A stretch of 64,000 nucleotides of DNA, taken from NCBI RefSeq assembly GCF_001858325.1, contig NZ_MBPP01000001.1:162609-226608 (forward strand), in the 5' to 3' direction. How positions within the stretch are numbered: position 1 is the stretch's first letter; each line of letters opens with the position of its first letter. Below are positions 9,669 through 18,969 of the stretch, piece after piece. The notes under the pieces were generated by a model. It ran no database searches. It was not told the origin of the DNA and saw only the letters and a list, made by a program, of their open reading frames with translations. The translations under genes and the position numbers were made by a program. Origin of the DNA: Marinobacter sp. AC-23. Its GTDB lineage: Bacteria > Pseudomonadota > Gammaproteobacteria > Pseudomonadales > Oleiphilaceae.

Positions 9669-11134
9669 TCAGCAGGTCGGCATGGTTTGCAGGGCGAGCT
9701 TGCGGCGAATATACCGCCCAAGCGTATCAACGCCAATGTTGAGCAAGGCAGTTACCAGTATCAGCACCATGGCACGATCAAATCGAATATTCTGTATGGC
9801 ACTGTCTACATAAAAGCCCAGAGTGTATATTCCCAGAATCCCCAGAATGGCCGTTTCCCGCATGATAATTTCCCAGCGATAGAACAAAAACGCCAGGAAG
9901 GAGCGATACACACGGGGAACCAGCTCCCAGCTGTATCGGTTAAACCCGGTTGCTGCGTCGGCGCGAAGTTTTGTTGAGCTGGTTTGCCTACCTATCAGGT
10001 GCCCGATAATGCCACCGTTGTGCAACGCCAACGCGACAATTGCGGGCAACATGGAAGGTCCCCAAAGCTGCAATAGAATATAGGCCAGAATGTACTCCGG
10101 CGTAGAGCGCGCAATCACCAGTACACGTGGCCGGCATTGCGCCTTATTGGCCCGCCAAAATGGTTGGAAATCAGGGGGAATGCCAACAGTGATATAATTC
10201 CTGTCGCCACAAGCGCAATCTGGGTGAGCACAATGGTGTTCCAGATGCCTGGCATGGCCTCATTAACCATCAAATCACTTAGCCAAGGCGTCAGCCCCGC
10301 CAGGCCTTCTCCATTGCGCAGTGGAGCCGGGACTATGTCTTCGGTGAAAAAGCGCTGCACGTTGCCCCAAACAATAGGTAAGCCTTCGCCAAGAAAGAAG
10401 GGGGCCGCAAGAATGTAGACCGGTAAAAGCTTCGGCCGCACCCACAGAGGCATGGTGGCGATCAATACGTAGAACAGAATCAACATGGCGCCGGCATCGG
10501 AATACAAGCCCTGAGAGAACGACGCTTCCAGATAAAAGCCAAGTGTTGGCAAGCCGACGAAACCAAGAATTGCACTGGAGCGCAAACCACACTCCAGCCG
10601 ATACGCGGTATAGGTGCGCATTTTCACCCAGCAGTCGGGAATGCGGGTGTAGAGAAACGCGGTGATGTTGCTGGTGCCAGGTGGTAGAGCGCGCCCGGGA
10701 TCGGGGTCGGCTTCTTCCAGGATTTCGGAATACACCTTGGCGAAAATCCCCGCATAGGGGATAGCGATCGCCAGCACACCAGTGAGCGGGTGAAACCCGA
10801 AAAACTGCAGAAAGATAAGTGCCCAGAACAGCTCATGGATAGCGCGGACAAATGCACAGAACATCCGCACCGGCAAAGATCGGTAAACCAGGGCCAGCAG
10901 GAACCCGGCAGCACCGCCAAGAGCAACCCCAACGAACGCAAAGGCGACCGTTCTTAAAAGCGCGGTCATCAATCCTTCGCTGCTAAAAAAGTTAGGCGTT
11001 ACCATTCCCAGGAAGAAGTTACCAAGATCCCGCCAGGGGTTGGATGCGGTGATGGCAATATCCGCAAACAGAAGCCCGACCAAGGCGATGGCAAGGAAAA
11101 TGAGACTGGTACGAACCGTTGGGGAAGAGAACAT
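9669..11134 (-). CDS. PhnE/PtxC-type ABC transporter permease, double-length, one frameshift
   Basis: Inner-membrane permease of the phosphonate/phosphite/selenate type. Two permease domains are fused in one chain of about 490 residues: the first around IHELFWALIFLQFFGFHPL, the second around ARSTPEYILAYILLQLWGPS. The reading frame breaks near 10130 (GGCC run), inside the second domain, and continues through GTG 10118 to 9669. I place the start at ATG 11134, 18 bases after the ATPase stop; a longer frame to 11245 would overlap the ATPase gene. Works with the ATPase and binding protein encoded just upstream. Confidence 0.85.
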
Positions 11135-11151
11135 GGAACGGGCCGTGTTAC

Positions 11152-11802
11152 CTAGTAAAGAGACATAATGTCTGAAGATGTAAGGTCTGCGCTTGGTTGA
11201 TCCAGCGCCACCTGACCATCGTGAATACCCACGATTCTGGTGCAATAATTCAGCGCCAAATCCACATCGTGCAGTGCAATAATACTGGTTGAGAAGCGCT
11301 CCCGCAGAAGCGTCATGACCGAGTTTGCCATTGGGCCATCGAGCGCAGAAACCGGCTCATCTGCCAGCAGCACCGCTGCATTTCGATACAGTGCCCGAGC
11401 AATAGCCACACGCTGGCGCTGCCCCCCGGAAAGAGAGGCTGCGGGTGTCCAGAGTTTTTCTGTCATACCAAGGGACTGCAACAGTGTGTTCACCTCGGCA
11501 CGGTCTTTCGCGAACGGCCGGGCCAGCGTCACCGTGTTGTACCAGGTGGCGTGCTTATCCAGCTGCCCCATAAATACGTTGTGGAACACTGACAGGGCAT
11601 TCACCAAACCCAGGTCTTGCGGGATAAGTGACGAATCCCGGTTAACTCGTTCGTGAATCAGGCGAATGAGCGTGGATTTACCCGCGCCACTTTTACCCAC
11701 AAGCCCAATTTTATCGCCCGGATTAACCTTCAGCGACATCGGGCCTATGACCCGCTTGCCGCTGAATGAGGCCTTAAGGCCAGAAAGATCGTAACCTGAC
11801 AT
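11152..11802 (-). CDS. PhnC-like ABC transporter ATP-binding protein
   Basis: A 216-residue ATPase for the adjacent double permease. Walker A GKSGAGKSTLIRL, the Q-loop region SLIPQDLGLV, signature LSGGQRQRVAIARAL, Walker B VLLADEPVSALD and switch His in IIALHDVDLAL are all present. It is short for PhnC (about 250), lacking part of the helical subdomain. Its ATG at 11802 overlaps the stop of the binding-protein gene by one base (TGATG), so the two are coupled. Substrate inferred only from the binding protein and neighbours. Confidence 0.88.
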   Translation of the reverse strand: MSGYDLSGLKASFSGKRVIGPMSLKVNPGDKIGLVGKSGAGKSTLIRLIHERVNRDSSLIPQDLGLVNALSVFHNVFMGQLDKHATWYNTVTLARPFAKDRAEVNTLLQSLGMTEKLWTPAASLSGGQRQRVAIARALYRNAAVLLADEPVSALDGPMANSVMTLLRERFSTSIIALHDVDLALNYCTRIVGIHDGQVALDQPSADLTSSDIMSLY

Positions 11803-12677
11803 CAATCTAGGATTCCGATCTCTTCAGCTGTTTTACGAATGGGTTCATAGTCGCCGTTGGAGGCAGGAATAAAGCCTGAGCGCGGGAAGCTTTCCAGAAG
11901 CTCGGGATCGTCCAGGTTCAACAGAGCTTCGGTAACGCGTTGCTTAAAGCCTTCACCAAAACGCTCGTTCACATCACCACGAATGGTCCACTGGTAATCC
12001 GGGTAGGCCGGTGTTTTCCAAATGACTTGAACGGCATCGGTATCAATATTGCCGTCGCCCAGCTCTTTCTGCCAAACCTGGAAGTTAAGCGCGCCAACAT
12101 CGTAGGTGCCGGACTCTACCAACCGAAGTGTGCGTGTGTGGTTGCCACTGAAACCAACCCGTGAGAAAAAATCTTCGGGCTTTGAATCAAAGGTGTCACG
12201 CACATAAAACTCGGGCATGAGGCGGCCAGAAGTGGAGCCTTTGGATCCGAAGGTGAAGGTTTTTCCTTGCAGCTCGTCTTTCAGCTCGGAAAGTTCGTCG
12301 GCGGGCTTAATACCTGTGTTGGTATTAGCAATAAAGTAGGTTTCGAACGCTTCGTCTTCAACGCCTTGAGCGATGGCTTCAGAGTCTGGGACCAGCCTGC
12401 GGGCCTGTACACCAGAAAGACCGCCAAACCATGCCAACTGAACCTGGTTGTTGCGGAATGCTGAAACCGCAGCGGCGTAGGACTTCACCGGGATATAGCG
12501 TACATCAACATCGAGTTGCTCAGAGAGGTAATCCGCTACACCGCGAAAACGTTCTACCAATTTGGTTTCGTCTTCATCTGGGATTGCCGTGAACACGAAC
12601 GTCTCCGCAGACGCGGCCGCAGCGGTGACACACAAAAAGCTGGAAAGCATCAACTTCCGTATAAGATTCAAAGCCAT
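11802..12677 (-). CDS. putative selenate ABC transporter substrate-binding protein (PhnD-like)
   Basis: A 291-residue periplasmic binding protein: signal peptide at about 1-25 (cleavage after AAASA), then the PhnD-type fold with TAIPDEDETKLVERFRGVAD, AWFGGLSGVQARRL, GSKGSTSGRLMPEFY and SGNHTRTLRLVESGTYDVGA. This is the subfamily annotated as putative selenate-binding (TIGR04553 as I recall it), which travels with selD and the SenB-type glycosyltransferase, and both lie directly next to it here. The ligand itself cannot be read from sequence. First gene of the transporter operon and divergent from senB, with a 195-base intergenic region between. Confidence 0.85.
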   Translation of the reverse strand: MALNLIRKLMLSSFLCVTAAAASAETFVFTAIPDEDETKLVERFRGVADYLSEQLDVDVRYIPVKSYAAAVSAFRNNQVQLAWFGGLSGVQARRLVPDSEAIAQGVEDEAFETYFIANTNTGIKPADELSELKDELQGKTFTFGSKGSTSGRLMPEFYVRDTFDSKPEDFFSRVGFSGNHTRTLRLVESGTYDVGALNFQVWQKELGDGNIDTDAVQVIWKTPAYPDYQWTIRGDVNERFGEGFKQRVTEALLNLDDPELLESFPRSGFIPASNGDYEPIRKTAEEIGILD

Positions 12678-12872
12678 TTGAAATCCTTGATCGGTTTTAT
12701 GGTTGATAAAGCAAAGGTGCAGGATACTCTGATTCCCCTTAACCCTGAACAGCTATACGGATTACGGGTTTAAATAGGTCAAGTATCCGGGCACTATTCT
12801 ATTAAACTGCCATGCAAGTCTATCAAAATTCTATCCAGACCCTGAAAGGGGTAGGTTATACCAAAGAGGCTT

Positions 12873-13877
12873 ATGGATATCATCATGATCACGCCGGCGG
12901 CGCCAGGTTCGAAGGCTGGTAACCGGGCAACCGCAGAACGTTGGCAAGCGTTGCTGGAACAGGCAGGGCATAAGATATCCATTGTCACAGCGTATCACGG
13001 TGAGCCTTGTGACCTATTTCTTGCGCTGCATGCCTGGCGCAGCCATGAGGCAGTGCGGCTCTTTCGGGAGACATGGCCAGGCAAACCTTTGGTTGTGGCT
13101 TTAACCGGAACGGATATTTACCTGCACCAACCCCAATACCCTGAGCAAACTCATTATTCCATGCAGGCGGCCGATGCGCTGATCGGTTTGCATGCGCAGG
13201 TGGGTGACGATATTCCGGGGGCTTTCAGGGACAAATTGGTTACGCTTTTTCAGTCTGCTGATAGACCTACAGGCCAGTCGGGAAAAGTGTTCTCTGAATC
13301 GCCTTATTTTGATATTTGCGTTATTGGGCATCTTCGAGCCGAAAAAGACTCTCTTCGGGCGGCCAAAGCGGCCCGGCGACTACCCGCTGACTCCCGCATT
13401 CGGGTCTCATGCGCGGGCAAGGCTCACAATGAACACTGGGAAAGCCTCGCAAATCAGGAATTGAAGGAAAACCCGCGCTTTAGGTGGCTTGGCGAGTTAG
13501 AGAAAACCGATGTCGCCAAGCTGATGGCAGAAAGCCGGTTGCTGGTGATGAGTTCTGTGATGGAGGGTGGGGCTAACGTGGTGTCGGAAGCCTGTCGCGC
13601 GGGCTTACCTGTTATTGCCTCGGATATTTCCGGCAATACTGGGCTGCTTGGTGAGGATTACCGCGGTTACTACCCTGTAGGCGATACTCAAGCGCTAGCG
13701 AAAGTACTCGAACGTGCAGAGAATGATTCGCGGTTTCTGGAGCAGTTGCGGGAGCATGTTGGACAACTCGCCAGCCGGTTTACGCCGGAGAAAGAGCTGG
13801 AATCCCTGGAACAGCGCTTGCACTCGCAGTGCAGCGCCGCTCCAGGAAAAACACTTAAGCTCACTCTGTTAACGTGA
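12873..13877 (+). CDS. senB: SenB-type selenosugar synthase (TIGR04348 family glycosyltransferase)
   Basis: A 334-residue GT-B glycosyltransferase. The N-terminus MITPAAPGSKAGNRATAERW, LALHAWRSHEAVRLF and VVALTGTDIYLH match the SenB/TIGR04348 family; the donor-site end shows SSVMEGGANVVSEACRAGLP. SenB of the selenoneine pathway makes a selenosugar from selenophosphate and a UDP-sugar; that role is known for the family and inferred here. ATG 12873 follows AAAGAGGC. It converges on the selD gene with a 17-base overlap, and the putative selenate transporter is divergent. No SenA homologue is in the window. Confidence 0.85.
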   Translation: MDIIMITPAAPGSKAGNRATAERWQALLEQAGHKISIVTAYHGEPCDLFLALHAWRSHEAVRLFRETWPGKPLVVALTGTDIYLHQPQYPEQTHYSMQAADALIGLHAQVGDDIPGAFRDKLVTLFQSADRPTGQSGKVFSESPYFDICVIGHLRAEKDSLRAAKAARRLPADSRIRVSCAGKAHNEHWESLANQELKENPRFRWLGELEKTDVAKLMAESRLLVMSSVMEGGANVVSEACRAGLPVIASDISGNTGLLGEDYRGYYPVGDTQALAKVLERAENDSRFLEQLREHVGQLASRFTPEKELESLEQRLHSQCSAAPGKTLKLTLLT

Positions 13878-16136
13878 TTGGCTCAATGGGCCCGCTTTCA
13901 TCCTGGGGCATTACCCGGCCGATGATTGCGGTGTGCGGATAACCAAGCGCTTTGAGCGCTCGCACACACTCTTCTGCTTTATCTGCCGCAACGCTTGCCA
14001 GCAAGCCACCGGCGGTTTGTGGATCAAAAATCAGGGGGTAGCGCGGGTGATTTACCCACTTTTCCTGATCCCTAATACCACGCCGCAGGCGTATATTGGC
14101 CGGTTGCAACGAGCTGAGAATGCCCGCTGCTGCGGTTTCTTCCGCGCCAGGCAGGATAGGAATCGCAGAGAGATCCAGCTCGGCATCCACGCCAGACGGC
14201 CGGGTCATCTCAACCAAGTGGCCTAACAGGCCGAAACCCGTCACGTCCGTACAGGCTTTGGAGCCGAAGCTTCGCAGGCAGTCTGCTGCAGCTTTATTTG
14301 ACTGCACCATGGAGGCCAGGGCGACATCAATCCAACGGCCTTTGGCGGCCAGGAGCGCGTGGGCCGCAAACAGCGTTCCGGTACCTATGGGCTTAGTAAT
14401 GATGAGTACATCGCCGGCGCGCAAGCCGCCTTTGCTCATCACCTCGTCCGGATTAATCAGGCCATTTACTGCAAAGCCCAGTGCAAGCTCACGGCCTTCA
14501 CCGGTATGCCCGCCAACCAGTGCGCAGCCGGCTTCATTCAGAACATCCACAGCACCAGACATCATCTGGAAGACCACATCTTCCACTTTGGATTCGATAC
14601 CGTAAGGCACTGTAGCTACCGCAGTAGCGCTCTGAGCTTCAGCACCCATGGCAAAAACGTCACCCAAGGCGTGGTTGGCAGCGACGCGACCAAACGTATA
14701 GGGGTCGTCAATAAACGCCCGGAAGAAGTCGACGGTATGCACGACAGCCATTCCCGGTGGAACTCGCAGAACGGCTGCATCATCTGGCGCGTGCAGGCCT
14801 ATCAGAATATCGTCCCGTTCTATGGGGCGGAGTTCACCCAGTGCCCGTGAAAGCACTGTGCTACCCACTTTGGCGCCGCACCCGCCGCAGCGCATGGCGA
14901 CAGCAGAAATAGCCTGCGATGCTTCCTCTGGGTTCTGCGCTGCTGCGGTATCGGGCAGGGCAGAGGCTTCTTCCATGGGGGCAGGTCGGTGAATTTATCC
15001 ATAAACCGGCGGTCTATCCAGTCTTTCCAGCGCCACACCAAGGCACCATCAAACTGCATATCGCCGCGAGAAGCGACCGCGTATTTGTCCCCGGTACTGA
15101 TCAGCGCTAACCATTTTTTCTGGGGGTGAAAATCTTTGGGTGTTTTGCCTAACGCCATGCGTTTGAGGTTGTCCGCCAAAGGCGGGCCTTGGCGTACCGC
15201 AAATACACCGGCTTTTTCCCGGGGGTGGTTAATGACATTGGCTATATCGCCTGCGGCAAAAATGCTGTCGTCGTTTTCAACCTGCAGGGTGTCTCGCACC
15301 CGCAGGAACAGGCCATCGTCCAGCGCCAGGCCGGTTTCTTCCAGCCAAGCTGGCCCGCCGGCTCTGGTTACCCAAAGAACTTCGTCTGCTTGCAGGGTTT
15401 CGCCGGAGGCCGTGCGCAAAAGCTTGTCACCGACTTTTTCTACCGGAGAGCCCAAGTGGAGCTTTACTCCACGCTCAGAGAGTGTTTTCCGAAATATCTC
15501 CCGCACTTTCGTATTGTGAGTGGGAAGGATTTCGTTGGCGGCATCAAATAAATGAAAGTGCAATTGGTCGGAATCCCGACCGCGCTGTTCCAGTTCATTT
15601 TTGAGCCGGTACTGCATGGCAAGTGTAAGCTCCACGCCACCCGCACCTGCACCCACAACGCCTATCGTGAGCGGGCCTTCGTGACTTTCAATACGCGAGA
15701 GCAGAGCAAGCCATCGGTTGTTGAAACCGGTGATTGGTTTTACCGGTACGGCAAACTCCGAAGCGCCTTCAACGTCATTCACTCTGGGGGATGAGCCGAT
15801 ATTGATCGACAGTATGTCGTAAGGCACATCCGGCCGACCTTTGCAGATCACACGCTTGCTGTTGCGATCAATGCCTGCGGCTTCTGCACGATAAAAACGT
15901 GCGCCGGCATATTCCGCCAGGCGGCTCAGGTCAATGTGTACCTCGTCGTAGCTGTAATGTCCTGCCACGTAGCCTGGCAGCATTCCGGAGTAGGGGGTAT
16001 GTGTATCGCGACAGATGAGGGTCAAGCGCACGCCGGGAACAGGTTTCATTGCAAACCGTTTGAGTACCCCGACGTGGCTGTGCCCGCCGCCAATCAAAAC
16101 AATGTCTCGTAAAACAGGCTGGTCAGGCGTTCGCAT
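13861..16136 (-). CDS. selD: FAD/NAD(P)-oxidoreductase-selenide,water dikinase fusion, frameshift at the junction
   Basis: The C-terminal part (from about 14976) is SelD, which makes selenophosphate from selenide and ATP: active-site loop RCGGCGAKVG with Cys and Lys, VDFFRAFIDDPYTFGRVAAN, GGHTGEGRELALGF and DPQTAGGLLASV. The N-terminal part is a type-II NADH dehydrogenase-like FAD domain (VLIGGGHSHVGVLKRFAMKP, VVGAGAGGVELTLAMQYRL, DSIFAAGDIANV). NDH-SelD fusions are a known arrangement. As read, the frame breaks at the G5 run 14977-14981: FTDLPP should continue into MEEASALPD. After it the upstream frame runs on in Pro/Arg-rich nonsense, so a missing base is likely. Start ATG 16136 overlaps the upstream stop by one base. 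Confidence 0.9.
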
Positions 16137-16777
16137 CAGTTAACTTTCTTGGCTTCGGCTGTTAGTTGGTCAAATCCTTTGATGTTCGAGAAGGCGCTCA
16201 GTTTTTCCTGATCGGCTGCCGAAGGATCAGCAATCTGATCGATGGACGTAATACCAGCCTCTTGCATCTTTTTGGCCGTAGCAGGCCCAATACCTTTTAC
16301 CAAGGTAAGGTTGCTTCTATCGGCTGGTTTCTTGGCCGCAGGCGTTTTCTTTGCGGCAGGCTTTTTGGCCGGCGCTTTTTTAGGTGCTACTTTTTTTGCA
16401 GCGGTTTTTTCTGCGGGCTTCTTCGCCGGCTTGTTTGCAGCGGGCGCTTTCTTAAGTTCTTTTTTGCTTTCTTTTTCAGCTTTGCGGATGTCTTCTTTAG
16501 AGGCGACACCCAAGCGTTCTAGTACGCTGGATTGCAGTTCATGGAACTCATCCATGCGACGCTCAAATTCATCGCTAAAACGTTTCATTTCGCGCTCGCG
16601 AAGCTCATCAATTTCTTTCATAAGCTTACGAACCGGATCCTGAACCTGGTGTTGCAATGTGTCGAACTGCTTCATTGCATCGCCGATCAGGTTTTCGATT
16701 TGGGATGACGTTTTCTCAAATTCCTTGTTGACCTTTTTTACGATCTTATCAACGCTCGATTTTGCTTTCTTCCCCAT
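16136..16777 (-). CDS. phasin-like coiled-coil protein with histone H1-like tail and helix-hairpin-helix
   Basis: A 213-residue basic protein in three parts: an N-terminal coiled coil (about 1-90) like polyhydroxyalkanoate granule phasins of the PhaF/PhaI type; a Lys/Ala/Pro repeat linker (about 105-150; repeats such as KKPAAKKTPAAKKPA) resembling histone H1 and AlgP; and a C-terminal helix-hairpin-helix (LTLVKGIGPATAKKMQEAGI). The layout suggests a protein that bridges DNA to another surface, perhaps storage granules; this is inference. The stop TGA overlaps the start of the downstream oxidoreductase-selD gene (TGATG). The repeat linker is DNA-level repetitive. Confidence 0.8.
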   Translation of the reverse strand: MGKKAKSSVDKIVKKVNKEFEKTSSQIENLIGDAMKQFDTLQHQVQDPVRKLMKEIDELREREMKRFSDEFERRMDEFHELQSSVLERLGVASKEDIRKAEKESKKELKKAPAANKPAKKPAEKTAAKKVAPKKAPAKKPAAKKTPAAKKPADRSNLTLVKGIGPATAKKMQEAGITSIDQIADPSAADQEKLSAFSNIKGFDQLTAEAKKVN

Positions 16778-16818
16778 GGGGGTGTCTCCTTTCTGGCAGA
16801 TAGAACGAATAATAGTGA

Positions 16819-17217
16819 TCAGGCCATCTGCCGGAAACCCGGCAAGGAACCTGAGGAACGACGGGATTTTAGCGACTGCTTTTTGGATAGCACTTCTCTG
16901 ATACGGCGTAGCTTTTCTTCTAGAGCTGCATCACCACCGGGGTTAAAGTCCGAAAAATCAATAGAGTAGAAGAAATTGCTGCAGTGCTTTCTGCGCTCAG
17001 TAACCAAGCCTGAAAGGTTCTCCGCGCGGATTTTATCGAACGGCATATCCATGATCAGATCCAATACGACTGTGTCGCCGGGGTTGAACATTTTGTCTGT
17101 TTTCATAACGCAACCGTAGGAGTCCAGCTCAAAAAGCTCGGCTTCAACCCGTTCCTTACGGAACAGGCCTCGTCGAACGCTGAAATGGGCTACAAGATCG
17201 GGTAACGCTTCCTTCAT
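16819..17217 (-). CDS. PilZ domain protein
   Basis: A 132-residue protein of PilZ type, the family that binds cyclic di-GMP. The pattern runs FRKERVEAELFELDSYGC-V-MKT, then NPGDTVVLDLIMDMPFDKIR and a C-terminal YSIDFSDFNPGG. A canonical RxxxR-(D/N)xSxxG motif is imperfect: RRGLFRKERVEA followed by LDSYGC, with Tyr for the usual small residue. So cyclic di-GMP binding is uncertain. It precedes the phasin-like gene by 41 bases on the same strand. Confidence 0.7.
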   Translation of the reverse strand: MKEALPDLVAHFSVRRGLFRKERVEAELFELDSYGCVMKTDKMFNPGDTVVLDLIMDMPFDKIRAENLSGLVTERRKHCSNFFYSIDFSDFNPGGDAALEEKLRRIREVLSKKQSLKSRRSSGSLPGFRQMA

Positions 17218-17333
17218 GGATACAAAATCTCTGCAAAGGCTGGCTTGTTATTGATTAAACAATAGTCGCTGACTAAAAGTTTCGCAACGCCATCAGTGCG
17301 CTACGATAGCTCTTTGAGGTCGTTCTTCAATGT

Positions 17334-18854
17334 CTATTTGGTGATAATTTGGTACATATCAACTCGACGGTCTTTAAGGTTGGTTACCGACCCTTCGTTG
17401 CGGACCAATGTGAGCTTTTCCAAATCCATGTCCGAGAACATGATCATCTCGGTATTAGGCGTGGTCTCTGCCAGTACAGCATCGTGAGGAAACGAAAAGT
17501 CCGAGGGCGAGAAGGCCGACGACTGAGCGTATTGCACATCTAGGTTTTCTACCTTTGGCAGGTTGCCAACACTGCCAGTGATGACCACGTAGCATTCGTT
17601 TTCAATGGCCCGGGCCTGGGCACAGTGGCGTACCCGCAAATAGCTGTTTTTGGTGTCTGTCCAAAATGGCACGCAGATAATATCCACGTCTTTACTGGCT
17701 GCAATTCGCCCAAGCTCTGGGAATTCGATGTCGTAGCAGATCATAATCGCAACACGCCCTGCATCTGTATCGAAAACTTCAAACTGATTACCACCTTCTA
17801 CAACCCAGTCACGGCGCTCGTGGGGCGTAATGTGGATCTTGCGCTGCTCGTCTACCCGTCCATCGCGGTGGCACAGATAGGAGACATTGTAGACGCGGTC
17901 GTTTTCAAGCAGGGGCATAGAGCCGGTGATGATGTTGATGTTATAGCTTACCGCCATATCAGACATGCGATCCCGGAACTGCTGAGTGAAACCGGCAAGG
18001 AAGCGGATAGCACGGGTTTGGTCTACCTGATCGGTCAGCCCCATCAATGGCGCGTTGAAAAACTCCGGGAACAACGCAAAGTCGCTCTTGTAGTCAGAGA
18101 GCGCGTCTACAAAGTACTCAACCTGTTCCAGCACCTCTTCAACCGATCCAAATTCACGCATCTGCCATTGAACGGCGCCCATGCGAACCTGGGTTTTCTT
18201 TTCGTTCAACACCGAGGAGGGCGGGGTATAGAGAATGTTCCGCCATTCCAGCAAGGTTGCGTACCCAAGAGATTTTTCATCCTCCGGCAGGTATTTGTGC
18301 ATCAACCGGGTGACCTGGAAGTCGTTGGAAAGCTGAAAGCTCAGAATCGGATCGTAGATATCTCTACGGTCAACGCGATCAATGTATTCGGCGGGCGAGT
18401 GCTGATCTGAGTATTTGTAGTAGCCAGGTATGCGCCCACCAGCAAGGATGGCTCGCAGGTTTATCGAGCGGCAGAGCTCCTTGCGGGCCTCATACAGGCG
18501 ACGCCCAAGCCGGTACCCGCGGTATTCCGGATGAATGAATACATCCAGCCCATACAGGGAATCGCCTGTAGGGTTATGCCAGATCTGTTCGTTGCGCAGA
18601 ATCAGGTCATCGTATGTGTGCGGGTTACTAAAACGCTCATATTTAACAGATACCGTCAGGGCAACGGCCACCAACTGGCCCTTATCCTCAATGCAAATCT
18701 GTCCATCCGGGAACTGTTCAACCAGTGCCTTAATGGTGTCTCTGGGCCATGCACCGCCTATGTCGTCGTACACACGATCCATAAGTACCTGCAGCTGATC
18801 GTAATCATCAAGCGTTAGGTTGCGGAGGTTGAGGTGCAGTTCTTCATGGGCCAT
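17334..18854 (-). CDS. GNAT acetyltransferase-carbon-nitrogen hydrolase fusion protein
   Basis: A 506-residue two-domain protein. Residues about 5-200 are a GNAT acetyltransferase (LDVFIHPEYRGYRLGRRLYEARKEL is the acetyl-CoA-binding stretch, RGYRLGRRLY the core). Residues about 220-490 are a nitrilase-superfamily amidohydrolase with the Glu-Lys-Cys triad in FPEFFNAP, QRKIHITPHER and MICYDIEFPE. The fusion is widespread in proteobacteria, but its substrate is unknown to me. Monocistronic by spacing; ATG 18854. Confidence 0.9.
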   Translation of the reverse strand: MAHEELHLNLRNLTLDDYDQLQVLMDRVYDDIGGAWPRDTIKALVEQFPDGQICIEDKGQLVAVALTVSVKYERFSNPHTYDDLILRNEQIWHNPTGDSLYGLDVFIHPEYRGYRLGRRLYEARKELCRSINLRAILAGGRIPGYYKYSDQHSPAEYIDRVDRRDIYDPILSFQLSNDFQVTRLMHKYLPEDEKSLGYATLLEWRNILYTPPSSVLNEKKTQVRMGAVQWQMREFGSVEEVLEQVEYFVDALSDYKSDFALFPEFFNAPLMGLTDQVDQTRAIRFLAGFTQQFRDRMSDMAVSYNINIITGSMPLLENDRVYNVSYLCHRDGRVDEQRKIHITPHERRDWVVEGGNQFEVFDTDAGRVAIMICYDIEFPELGRIAASKDVDIICVPFWTDTKNSYLRVRHCAQARAIENECYVVITGSVGNLPKVENLDVQYAQSSAFSPSDFSFPHDAVLAETTPNTEMIMFSDMDLEKLTLVRNEGSVTNLKDRRVDMYQIITK

Positions 18855-18969
18855 TCAGCAGGCTCCTGTATGGCGGTGAGATGGATTAATCACGCAAGTT
18901 TATCAGAAGGCATTAAAGAGTTCGCACACGCAGCCGAAAACTAATCAACACCTAAATTTGGAGTACGTC

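Noticed and set aside
16322..16470. Repetitive Lys/Ala-coding DNA, considered as a tandem repeat or CRISPR-like element
   Set aside because: The repeats are codon-level within the H1-like linker; no regular spacer structure.
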